Shown: one piece after another, positions 25,492 to 36,115 of the stretch
Numbering within the stretch: the stretch's first letter is position 1
Layout: the number at the start of each line of letters is the position of its first letter
NCBI GenBank assembly: GCA_037576215.1
Contig: JBANDB010000010.1
Coordinates: 1,178,001 to 1,242,000 of the forward strand
Origin: Armillaria gallica
Taxonomy: Eukaryota > Basidiomycota > Agaricomycetes > Agaricales > Physalacriaceae
DNA: 64,000 nt
Reading direction: 5' to 3'
Notes under the pieces: model-generated
The model's input: the letters and a program-made list of their open reading frames with translations, nothing else
Told to the model about the DNA's origin: nothing
The model's database searches: none
Made by a program: the position numbers and the translations under genes

Positions 25492-27784
25492 CTATTGTGC
25501 GGTTTGTGCGATAGCAACATTTACTTTCACGTCACTCCGAGAGACGGGATGTACAAAGAGGGGCAACTGGTTCCCCAACTGCGGCTCAGATTTCACGAAA
25601 GGGCGTGTTACCACGCTATACATAAGATGAGCACACGTTCTTAGTTCATGGAACAGACCGACTCACTTGACCCTCTTCTCGATAACCATGGCCGGGTCAA
25701 TTGAGAACTCCAAGTCCTTTAGAAGCACATACAAGAAAATTTTGATCCTGAAATCGGTCGTCAATCAAAATTTTGTGAAGGGACAGGAGGGTGTTTGAAT
25801 TGAGTTGAGCTTTCCACCAATCAAAGCTCATTCCGCCGGAACTTGAATAGACGAAGACTCACTCGAGTAAAGCAAACTTGTATCCAATACACGAGCGATT
25901 CCCGTCTATGGGATTTCCGTTAAGGAAAGTCATGATGTTTGAATACAATCCCGGGATTGAATTGGCCCGCAATGTTGTACGAGCCGCCCATCGTTCTGGT
26001 CTAGTCACGAGTGAATCAATCTCTACACATGCGCTCGGATCTAGAAGCTTGCCTCACCTGAAATCCTTGGAATCCTCTCCCCAGAGCCGTTCGCTATCAT
26101 TGATTGCCTGGATCGGTATAGTTATGATATCCCATTTCTTAACATTGATTGTATATCTCCGAACGCCATCCTTGTCGAGGTATCCCCCTGGGGCTGTGGA
26201 AGTCGAACTGGAGGATGTATGAGGAAGTATAGGATTAGATGAATAACGCCAGGCTAACCTGCAATCAATAGGAATCTCATCTTCATCCCGCATGCAAACC
26301 CTCATTGTGTTCGTTACGGGTGAATGGAGGCGCAGAGTTTCCCTGACAACCCAGTCGAGATACTGACATTTCATGATTTCATCTGTTAGTCGTTCCCGGT
26401 CACCTTCCAGGGTATGCAATTGCCTCAACTCCTTCCGGAGGACTGCTTGGGCATCTGGATTGGTAACCAATGCATACAAGCACCATGTGAGGGCACTAGC
26501 GGTTGTTTCATGGCCTGCTGCAAGAAAAGTAGATATTTGAGATAGTATCTCGGGCAGCGACATTTGTTCAGATGATGAAGCACTTAAATTGGAGCGTACT
26601 AGAATATAGACCGATTAAGTAAGAGGCGGAAAGTTCGATGAATCCATGACGTACTTAGAACACTCAAAATATCGCGGCCTAAAATAGTTTTGTTCCCATC
26701 TAATAACATGGTTTTCTTCTCCCTCATTTCATTGGTGACCGCCTCCCTGCGTTCTTGAATGAGTTCCAAACCTATTCTTCGCATCGTAGCATGCGCAGCA
26801 GCCATGGTAGCGTTGTGAGGACGCTATAAGAACAATTACTGGATTAGTAGCATATATCGGGTCGCGACTTACGAATCGTCGTAGGATAGGGAACCAGACT
26901 TGCAAAATAGTAACCAGCCTGAACTTGCGTGCGGTAGAGAATATGACACTAAAAGCGTGAGCTAGTTCGTTTGTGTTATCGAAGGAGGAGAGTGAATCGA
27001 AGTGGTATCCGAAGCCTGAAGACAGTTCATATGCGTTCTGATTCCGACTCGCCGGAGAGAAACATACCAGCCAAGCCAATGACATCTAACGTAGCACGAG
27101 CCAAATAAGAGAGTGCGTCTACGCGGACAGGATTTCCTGATGATTGGAACCATATGTCGCGAAGCTGATCGTTGCATTAGACTACAGTGATGCGCAGTAC
27201 GTGAGCTAGCGACCAACCTGCTCAGCCTTGTCCCAGAATATCGGTGTCAAAGACTTGATATGGGATAGCGAGAATGCGGGCGACTATATGTGCATGAGTG
27301 AATGCGACCGATGAACGTGGAAAGAAATACCAGAATTTTACGCTACAGTAGGGGGACCGTGAGTAGCTGGAAACAAGAGAATGAATAAATCACACACTTG
27401 TCTCCTGTGAACCTCGCCCTCCGACGTAACAAGTCCTTCGTCTCCTGCTCCCATTGCGGCTAGAGTATCACGAACGAAATCCGGCTTTGGGTAGTCGTAC
27501 GCATGTCCTAAGATGTACGAAAGTGCGACTGGATCCGTAGTCATTAGCCTGCTGCCACTTAGGAATCCTTTGTACGCGTAATTGGGACCGTACTTGGCCT
27601 CCCATTGCGACAAAAGATCAGAATTTGCCATGTCATGCATTTGCTCAAGATTTCCTGTCAAGAACGACTGCGACGGCGGCCCGGGGAGACGAAGAAGAGG
27701 CGACCGACATTGCCGGACCAGGAGACGAATGAAATTTGAGCAAAGGTAGAGGAGAAGGAGGAGGAAAAAGAGGAGGAGGAACAT
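25492..27784 (-). CDS. Cytochrome P450 monooxygenase
   Basis: About nine exons encode a complete ER-anchored P450. The proposed start at 27784 puts a hydrophobic anchor (MFLLLFFLLLLLYLC) at the N-terminus, followed by the Pro-rich hinge LRLPGPPSQSFLTGN. The oxygen-binding I-helix reads AAGHETTASALTW, the ExxR motif is ETLR, and the haem loop reads GNRSCIGYKFA with the axial Cys. The PERW motif is restored by an intron of about 50 nt ending at a CTAG acceptor before CCAGAACG. Two more introns follow the haem exon; the last exon runs NVVTRPFV to a TAG at 25492-25494. Two residues of the usual FxxGxRxCxG are displaced: a short NGNPID insertion precedes GNRSC. An in-frame ATG also lies 81 nt upstream. 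The substrate cannot be deduced. No lesion was seen. Confidence 0.9.
25736..25774. repeat. Perfect 11-bp inverted repeat spanning a P450 splice acceptor
   Basis: AAAATTTTGAT at 25736-25746 is repeated in inverted form as ATCAAAATTTT at 25764-25774, with a 17-nt spacer. On the coding (minus) strand the spacer contains the polypyrimidine-poor end and the CAG acceptor of the penultimate P450 intron, and the exon begins at the base of the stem. A hairpin in the pre-mRNA would place the acceptor in the loop. Confidence 0.55.
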
Positions 27785-28848
27785 TGTAAAAGGAGGCCAT
27801 GGTAGAGATGTGATCGCGTTTATATGCTTGTCTGTTGGCGAACAACAGGACGGTATACCCGACAACCCCGATACGGGTCCCCTCTGTCACGTGGAATTTC
27901 CCCGAGAACACCGCAACGCCCGCTAAAGATAGTTCAAGATCGGCCAACCTCGACACTATTTCTTCATCAAGGTGTACAGAAATATAATACATTGTACACC
28001 TCAGTCGCCGTTGAAAAGGAAGTCATACCGTGTAACTGAACCTAATTTCGACCCAGTCCTGAATACAAAAGTCACAAGAGTATCAAATTAGTATCATGTT
28101 CAACTGACGCTTCTTCCAGGTCCCTCATTCCCATTAGATCGAAAAACGTGTAGCGGTCCCCTACCCTTCAGGAAATCCAAGCCAGAAGTCCTAAATCAGT
28201 GGCCGCGGCAGTTTGATTCAGCCTATGCCCTGCGTGTCGAGGCCTGCCCTCCCTGATCCAACGACTCGGATATCAGCTCGGTGAGAATCTTTAGGAATGC
28301 TTAACCTGCTAGTCGTCCTCCTTGATAGGAAATCCAATGCACGATAATAAATTTGAGATCAGATTAACGTTCGATGGGGCCACAATCACGGCAGCACGCG
28401 CACGAACTCCATGATGCCCTCGCATTGATTATCAGACATTCGACCGCCGTGATACCCCGTTCATAATGTTCAGCCATCTCCTACGCCACGGATTCAAACA
28501 TGGTTCTCGGATGACAACGAGCGGCGTCGTTTCGCGATCCACCCTTCAGCTGCTTGCATTCTGTTTATACCGGGCAATCGCCCTAGTATCGTATTACATC
28601 ACGGCGAAATTCATCGCCGAGTATTCACAGAGCTACCTCCATTGTTGCTGTCTTCATTAGGCCGGAGAAAAAGCTACAGGGATGCTGGACCTATAGACCT
28701 TGAGAGAAAAGCAGAGAGTAACCGTGAGATCTGGAGATGATTCGGCAATTCTTCCAAACTTATATGTTCTAAACTTGAAGGCGCTCACAGGCTGGTATCA
28801 TTTAGAGATTCTTGTGAGAGACCGGATCTTCAGGCGGTCCTACATGCG
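27785..28848. other. Intergenic region upstream of the P450, downstream of epoxide hydrolase
   Basis: No gene was recognised. The part next to 27785 should carry the P450 promoter and leader; short frames near 27824-28039 and 28466-28660 show no motif or supporting exons. Confidence 0.4.
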
Positions 28849-30415
28849 TCACAGGTACCCAGTCCTTCCCGGAACAACACCAAACGCCGGACCGTCCTTT
28901 CCGAACATCTTCCTCAAGTCATCCACCAACTCCTGTGGCTTCTCATGGGCGGCAAAGTGTCCCCCGCTAGTGTGCTCAGACTCGAACACTAGATTCCCTT
29001 CGGTCCGAGACCAGCTGTGAAGATTAGCTATGAGAATAGGCTCCTCGCCCTGGCGGCGAGACACTCACAGTCGGGGATAACAACGGACCTCTTTGGGGAA
29101 ATACGAGAGACCAAGGGGAATAGTGGGTTCCTTCGTTAGCACACGATCTTCGGACTGAGTATATTCATAGTAAAGTCTAATAGACGCAGTCGGACCTTCC
29201 CTAGAAAACCAATAGATGGATACCCAGGTCAACACTGTAACGGAGACGTGAGGCTCAGCTAGCGGGACATGAAGGAAGATCACTCGCCTTCATCGTCATC
29301 CCAAGGGTATGAATCGCTCCAGTTAACTAACTTTTCGTAAATCCAGCTGAGAAGCCCAACGGGGGAATCGGCGAGTGCATAGCCTATCGTCTGAGGCTGA
29401 GTCGAGTGTTGGCTGTGGTATCCTCTGCCTTGGTTCTCAAAACATTTGGTTCGTTGCAATCCTAACTTTTCGGTTTCCGTATAGGGCGTAAGCATGTGTC
29501 GGAGATATAACAGAGGTTGGTAGATAGTCGGAGGCCTTACTCTTGGATGCAAATTCAGAATATAACCCGAAATATCACAATGACTACTTACCTCGGCATA
29601 TTTACGTGCCATGCTTGACTATGTGCTCCATCATAAACACTAGAGAGTTTTCGCGTAATCTGGAGACAGTCGAAACGTAAGATTCGGTTGAAAGGAAAGG
29701 AACGAACGCATACGCACAATGGCACCCCAATCCCCACCTTGTGTGACTTTATAGGTCGTCAGTAAAAGAGCCATACCCGATGGTTTGATGAATACCGTAT
29801 TTATCGTAACCAAGAGATACCATTAACTTGTTTCCAACCTATAGTCGATGGTTAGACCTAACAACAGCGTAAGGACATCATATTTACCTCTGCGTGTTGT
29901 CCTGTCTTGAAGCCCTGTTTTTTGGTCGCTTGAGAAAAGCCGTATCCAGGTAAACTGAGCGCGACGACATGGAAGCTAGGATAGTCCGGCGATGACGCTG
30001 TTAACAGTGGAAGTATTTTGCGTACTTCAATGAAGCTTCCTGGCCCTACAGATAGTGTTATTAGTCGTGTTCTGTGCATTGGACTGGAACACGCACATCC
30101 GTGCATGAATAACAACGGTATTGCGTCGACGATTGGACTCTTCTGATGGACATAGTGTATGTTCAGCACACCATGTCCTTGCACCTGGATATCCCGAGTG
30201 AACTGGGGTAATTCCTCGTTCAGAATAGCTTCCTGGACCCTCCAGTCGAAGCCGTCCTTCCACCTGGCTACTAGTCGTTTGATGTCACCAAGCGGCACGC
30301 CATACTTCCACCCTGAATCCTCGAGTTCGTCGGGCAACGTGACGAGTTCGAGCTTCTTGCGAAGTAGCTCGAGTTTTTCGTCCGGGACAGAGATACTGAA
30401 TGGAGTTTCTGACAT
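28849..30415 (-). CDS. Epoxide hydrolase, alpha/beta-hydrolase fold (copy 1)
   Basis: The protein begins MSETPFSISVPDEKLELLRK and carries the epoxide hydrolase N-terminal region (PDELEDSGWKYGVPL, RLVARWKDGFDWR). The oxyanion motif HGWPGSF is rebuilt across an intron, the nucleophile elbow is GGDWGA (catalytic Asp), and the C-terminal catalytic His lies in GGHFAAHEKP. It ends GVVPGRTGYL. Such enzymes hydrate epoxides to diols in detoxification or secondary metabolism and are soluble or ER-associated. About eight exons are present. The intron at 29235-29287 starts with GC, and the same position in the paralogue at 59893 also has a GC donor. It lies 1 kb from the P450 gene, whose products can be epoxides, though a shared pathway is only a guess. 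No disabling change was found. Confidence 0.87.
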
Positions 30416-31616
30416 CACGAGTAGTGTGGTTGAATGGAGTAACGTGGTGGTACAGGGCTTCCGGATGCTGATATTGCTGATAAATATAGCATTATGACTC
30501 AAATTTTGAATAGGTCATCAAGGTTGCGGGAAAGTGCAGAGTGTCCGCACATATGCTGCTACCTGACCGGACCGTTGAGAGCGAACAAGGTCACGGTACC
30601 ATTTTTAGGCCAATCGTAGCATCTTTCCATCTTTCCATGTACATATCAACACCCCGCGATTATCTTTTCTTCTCAGCATTTACTGGGCTCGTCCATGATG
30701 ACAGATTTAGGGGAGGGTCTACAGCTAAGCCGAAAGGCACGAAGGTGCGTAGCTAAGTTGTCTAGTTGATATTGAAGTGATATCCATAAGCACAAAGGGA
30801 ATTACACTACCTTTCGCAGTACCGGATTTTCCAAATCATGAAACTGCCTAGCGCCGCCTATCATCTGCTCTCATCTATCTAGAAGAGCACCTCACATGCT
30901 CACCGCAACACCATGCGTCTCCATCGCCTCTATCGTAGCGGAAGAGGACGCTACTTGCTCCGATAAAAGTCCCTTCTTTCCCGCTGAGAGCGCGAATTTG
31001 GAGAGCCCTCAGATAGCGGAGTGGTCATGAGTGCGTTCTTATGCATAAAGTGTGTAGAACAAGTTCCCAGTATTGGAAGCGCAGACCGCACAATCAGGTA
31101 CTGTACCAGTAATTTTAGATTGTTGGTCCCTTTTTCATTTCTTTAATATCAAGCTTCCACATGCTTCATCGCTGAATCACAGGGAAATACACGGAGGGTC
31201 GATTGGGTTGTGCGTATCCTTTATTGCTGCAAGGTACTATGTGCCTTTCGTGCGGAATAAGTACGTACACAACAGGTATCAGGTGGCAACGTTTTGATCC
31301 TTATTCACAGGTTCACGGCTCCGTTATCTCTTATGAGAATGCTTGTTAAACCTCGAATGTCGTTAGAAACCGACTACGTACTCCCCATGTGGGTCTGTTA
31401 ACGACGCGGGGCGCACATCATTGCCATCTGTAACAGGCGGCGCAGCTCATTGACAATTGGTCAATGCAGGTAAGGATCTCTATCTCAGCATCGTGGTCTA
31501 TAAATTAATTGGTCAATGCGTGATAGAAGAATCAAGATGCATTACAATTATAAATAACGCATACGTGGAAACCTTTTCGTATAAAGTCACGTCTTGTGAG
31601 CGTACAGCGTCTACTA
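30416..31616. other. Divergent intergenic region between epoxide hydrolase and S28 peptidase
   Basis: No coding exon was recognised. A 13-bp direct repeat (AATTGGTCAATGC) occurs near 31455 and 31508, within 170 bp of the peptidase start, and could be a regulatory site. The region presumably holds both promoters. Confidence 0.35.
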
Positions 31617-33907
31617 ATGCCTCTCCCAATCTTCTGGGTGGTCCTTCTCGCCTTCTGCCCACTGTTACGCGTGAATGGCGCGTTACGTGACGGCCGTATT
31701 CATGGAAATGCCATACCCAGGCCGAGTATCCCGGTTGTTACTATCGAGAATCCCGATGAACCGGTTCTAAGTCGTAACGGTACCGTGCTACCGCCTTACA
31801 ACACGACCTACATTTTCAACCAGCTCATTGACCACACCAATCCATCCCTGGGAACGTTTCAACAACGTTACTGGCATACGTACGAATTTTATGAACCTGG
31901 TGAGTTTCTCAGACTCTCAAAGTCATATCCATAACGAGTATGTTCCAGGTGGTCCAATCATTCTGATGACCCCGGGAGAAGCCAATGCAGCACGTAAGTA
32001 ATTTTAGCCTTCTGTTTTATTAGCGGAATGGACTAAAGACCGATCCTTTCGCAGCATACACAGGTTATCTCACTAATAGGACCATAAATGGTCTGATAAC
32101 ACAACAAGAGAATGGCGCAGTCATCATCTTGGAGCACAGATTTTACGGCCTCAGCAATCCCTATCCAGACCTTACTGTCGAAAGCTTGCGATTACATACG
32201 CTGCAGCAAGCTATCGATGACCTCGTCTATTTTGCTAAGAATGTCGAGCTACCCATGCCTAACGGCAGGGAACTTGGCCCAGACAAGGCACCCTGGATTC
32301 TCACGGGCGGGAGCTATTCCGGTAACTCATCCCGCCTTAGTCCTCCTACACTTATTGACCGATTTCGGCTCAGGTGCATTGACGAGTTGGACAATTGTCA
32401 AGTAGGTCATGGGAGATCCTTGACGACCGCATATTAATTTCAGCAGCCAACCAGGCGTTTTCTGGGCAGGATACTCTTCATCTGGGGTAGTAGAAGCTAT
32501 CCTGTACGCTTTTTCTCCTCGACCCTGAGCTTCTAGCTGATTTGTTTCAGTGACTACTGGCGATACTTTGAACCGATTCGCCAAAACATGGCAGCCAACT
32601 GTTCGGCCGATGTCGGTGCTGTAATTGCTCACATTGACCAGGTCTTTTCTTCTGGCAACCAGTCCGCGATTCAGAAAATCAAGAGCTCCTTTGGGATGGG
32701 TGATATGACCCATCTTGACGATGTTGCTGGCGCCCGTTTGTTTAGTCTTTACGTGTTATATTGATATCAGCTTAATCCTCGCCCCAGTTCGTAACAACTT
32801 GTGGGATTGGCAGTCTTTACAGCCAACGTCCGGCTCGGGCGCGCAATTTTTCGACTTTTGTGACGCCCTGGAAGTCAAAAATGGAGTTTCCGCGTCCGCC
32901 AAAGGTTGGGGCTTGGACCATGCTTTAACGGCTTGGGGTTCGTACTTCAGGAATACGTACATATCGGAACGTAAGTGAACCGTGATGCCTACCGCTATGT
33001 CGATCTCCTGATCTCTGGTCTAGTTTGCGGGAGTTTGGATGCAGAGTACGCTATATGGTTGATCTGGCTGTAACGATCATTGACTGTAAATTTAGAACAT
33101 GTCTTGGCTCGTACGATGCTACTCAAGACTTCTATACGGATACCAGCATCGATAATGCGGGCCGATCATGGATGTGGATAGTGTATGTTTTTTGTTTTTC
33201 TGTTAGCCCTGTAATTTCATATCCTCTACAGGTGCAATGAAGTCGGCTACCTCCAGGCGTGTTTAATTTTGGCTTCAGGGTTACAATCTCATTTTTGGAC
33301 AGGACGGACCGCCACAAGGGCTACCAGCAATTGTTACCCGTCTAGTGCAACCGTCTTACGATCTCGTAGGCTTCCTTCGCCGCAAATTGTCGAACTAGCC
33401 TAAATGTTCAAAAATAGCGACAGTGCTCATATATGTTCCCTGAAGCTTTTCCCACGCCGGCTAAGACCATCGACGTAGCCAAAACCAATGAGGCATACGA
33501 GGGTTGGGATGTGAAAACCAATAGGCTGTTTTTCGCCAACGGCATACGTGCGTAATTCAATTCTACGCCAAAAGGCATTTACTCAGACAAGTTGATCAGG
33601 CGACCCTTGGAGAGAAGCGACAGTATCTGCTCAGACGGTAGATGTTCCCAGCACTGCCTCGCAGCCCATTGGGCTGGGCGACGGATTCCATTGTTCTGAT
33701 CTTTCAACCGCAAATGGTGTGATCGACCCTACTATTGCCGCTGTCCAGAGTCGGGCTTTGGGGTCCATGCATACTTGGTTGCAGGAATGGACGCCAGGCC
33801 GGCGCCGCAGCCCTCAGGGTAGCTCGTCGAAGTTTGATTCAAGATCTTTGAGTGGCCCGAAGGAGAAACCTGTGAATGCTTGGTTCAGAGGGTCGGGTAC
33901 GATCTGA
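31617..33907 (+). CDS. Secreted serine peptidase of family S28
   Basis: The ATG at 31617 opens with a signal peptide (MPLPIFWVVLLAFCPLLRVNG). The mature region carries FNQLIDHTNPSLGTFQQRYW and EHRFYGLSNPYPDL, both typical of S28 (lysosomal Pro-X carboxypeptidase / dipeptidyl peptidase type). The nucleophile motif GGSYSG lies at a splice junction; splicing gives GGSYSGALTSWT. The likely catalytic His lies in GFHCSDL near the C-terminus. About ten exons join in frame: the junctions VNSQPGVFWAGYSSSGVVEAILDYW-type continuity, RNNLWDWQSLQ, CLGSYDATQDFY and FFANG all follow the family order. Asn-X-Thr sequons near the N-terminus suggest glycosylation. Fungal members act outside the cell on proline-containing peptides. 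It appears intact; the C-terminus ends NAWFRGSGTI. Confidence 0.85.
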
Positions 33908-34925
33908 ATGGTAAGAATAGAACACAATGTGTAGTACTGTTGTACAATCATGGTGCGATCCTGTTTGAATGGTTCGTGTTAACAAGTCTTTGTCCTTTTC
34001 TGAGCCCAAGTCCGATGTTCAAATTGACACCTCGTCTACTGGTCGCTTCGCGCCTTCGGTGCGGAAGTATAATTGACGTGCGCAATCCATAAAAGCTACT
34101 CATCATTCCGTCTGAAAACCTGAAACCTAGGTACTTAACATCTGTGTAGGCAATCCATTATCAGGAGATCAGAGTGCCTGTACTTGTTAGTGTCCCTTGA
34201 AGTGTTTCTTATGGTATAATTCGGGCGGCAGGGGCGGAGTTGCGGTATGTATCCTGGGTCAAGGGTGTTCAACCGCCCATACCTCGTTTTGGACCGATAG
34301 TCTCAAGACGGCGAAGAGAAGGTGGTAGGACGGTGTGCCAGAAGACGAGGCAGTGAGTTGCAAGATTTCACCTGATCCATAATTTCTTCCGTGCCTCAAG
34401 ATGCATCAACACGACCTCGATCTCCGATCTCTCATCCAAGCTGGATATTCCACGTCCGTGTGTGATTGAAATAGGACCTAAAGCCTAACTTCCTGCACCT
34501 GGTACTGGTTCGTCATGGAAAGTACATCCTTGTACTTCGGTTAAATTTTTACGTGCCGAATCAGATCTACCTTCTGCGTCGACGTGAACCAGGACTTGTT
34601 ATCACACACGGATAGTCAGCGAAGTTTTGACTTTCGACTCGGATCTTCCGGAATCCGCAGACCCAAACACCCTGGTTCAAGCTCAAATCCCGTTTTACCA
34701 GACGAATCCCAGAACAGCAAGGTGACATATATGTTTCAGTCAGGCGAGCAGCTTATGCCAAAGCACAACCCGTCGGTGCGAGGGTAAATATGAGCATCAT
34801 GAAGCTTTAGCTTTGTTTTTTTTCTTTTTGAGGAAAAAAGATTCTCACTCGCAGGATGCCGTCAATTGCGTTATCGACTCCGAAAAAGGCAACTTGTCAA
34901 TTTCTCGAACTTTGTGAGGTCCTAG
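33908..34925. other. Intergenic region left of the mobile element
   Basis: No gene was recognised. It contains the 3' flank of the S28 peptidase and, before the transposon inserted, probably distal upstream sequence of the phytochrome gene. Short frames (for example 34584-34787) show no motif. Confidence 0.4.
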
Positions 34926-35122
34926 CACTGCTGGGTCGGTTTCTGCCTCAAATACCGCAGGTAAGCACCGACATGTGTTTGTGTAGATGTTTCCGAAAGT
35001 AAACACCAGACTGTAAGTACATGAAAAAATGCCATCGGTCTTTCCTACCATTTCCATTTGCCAGTGTTTCTGCGGTAAAATACCCAAATAAGTACATACT
35101 ATCATTGGTCCGTGTTTCGTGG
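34926..35122 (+). repeat. Left terminal inverted repeat of the CACTG element
   Basis: It matches the reverse complement of about 35880-36093, with small gaps. The outermost ten bases match nine of ten; the most conserved internal block is TTCCGAAAGTAAACACC. Confidence 0.7.
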
Positions 35123-35879
35123 CCGGTGTTTTCATATGAATGTCATTTTGTGTTTCGTACCGTGATCAACGGCTTTCTTATACGTAATCAGTCTCTTATA
35201 CAGTGGCCTGTCCTTCATCACCTGGCCATAGCAGCTATACATATATCTTTAATACATTGTCATCTTGGTTCTGAATGTGTTTCCCATTGCTTCGGACCCT
35301 GGATATACACCATGATTCAGCGATAAAAGTCCAGTATTTTGAAATATTTGGTAGGGGCTATGACAGGACCACGAAAAGCTGTTTCCAGTGGATGGTACAT
35401 GTACTTTTTGGCACTTCTTAAATGTCGAAATATATTCTCCAGTGTTGGTCTATACTTGTATGTCCCAATTATTCCATCTGAGTGGCTGTATCCTGCGTGC
35501 AGCATGGGCTGTATAATATGAGTGATAATGCCCCAAAAGGGCATGAGCCCGAAGATCTGTTTATCTTCAGAAGTATGCATCACCGGCTCATGAAATAGCA
35601 TATAATCATTCTTTGGATCCTATTCATGGTTTAGAACTGATAACGGTACATGTGTTTCGGATGGGTTCTTTGTTGCAAAAACACCAGAGCAACTACAGCA
35701 TGTGTGATGGCTAGTGTTTCTTGCGGTGTTTATGGTAGCAAACACCCAGTCTTTCCTTTGTTCTACGGGTGTTTCCTACCACAAACACCTTAAAGAAGCA
35801 CCGATCAACACACATGGTGTGGTTGCTTGGGTGTTTTTGCGACAAAGAACACGACGGGGATCATTTACGGGAGAAAGGC

Positions 35880-36093
35880 GGCAAGGAAACACGGACCGGA
35901 TGACATCATGTGCTTATCTTTGGGTAATTCCTGGCAAAAATACAGGCCGAAATACGGAAATTAAAATGGGACGAAAATCCAATGCCATTTCTTCATGTAC
36001 GGTGTTTACTTTCGGAATGATCTACACAAATACATACCGGTGTTTAAGTACCTGCTGTCTTTCAGGCAGAAACACCGACATGCCCCAGCAGTG
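35880..36093 (-). repeat. Right terminal inverted repeat of the CACTG element
   Basis: It is the inverted partner of 34926-35122. Its outer end lies only 22 bp before the phytochrome start codon at 36116. Confidence 0.7.
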
Positions 36094-36115
36094 AGTACCA
36101 AGTACAAGTCCATCC

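Larger units (their letters stand above)
34926..36093. mobile_element. Non-autonomous DNA transposon with CACTG termini and long inverted repeats
   Basis: The 1,168-bp element starts CACTGCTGGG and ends CCCAGCAGTG. Its two ends are imperfect inverted repeats of about 200 bp: the left end (34926 to about 35122) and the reverse complement of the right end (about 35880 to 36093) share, in order, TTTCTGCCT, TGTGTAGAT, TTCCGAAAGTAAACACC, TACATGAA and GGTCCGTGTTTC. An AG dinucleotide flanks both ends (34924-34925 and 36094-36095), compatible with a 2-bp target duplication. The hexamer GTGTTT or its complement recurs many times in both ends and the interior, like subterminal transposase-binding motifs. 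No transposase frame is present. The CACTG ends fit the CACTA/CMC group best, but the short duplication leaves the superfamily open. Confidence 0.72.

Noticed and set aside
25492..30415. P450 plus epoxide hydrolase as a secondary-metabolite cluster
   Set aside because: No polyketide, peptide or terpene synthase and no transporter or regulator nearby; only two adjacent enzymes with unknown substrates.
35714..36094. 126-codon frame inside the transposon as a transposase remnant
   Set aside because: It runs through the right inverted repeat and has a mirrored counterpart in the left repeat, so it reflects repeat sequence, not a protein.
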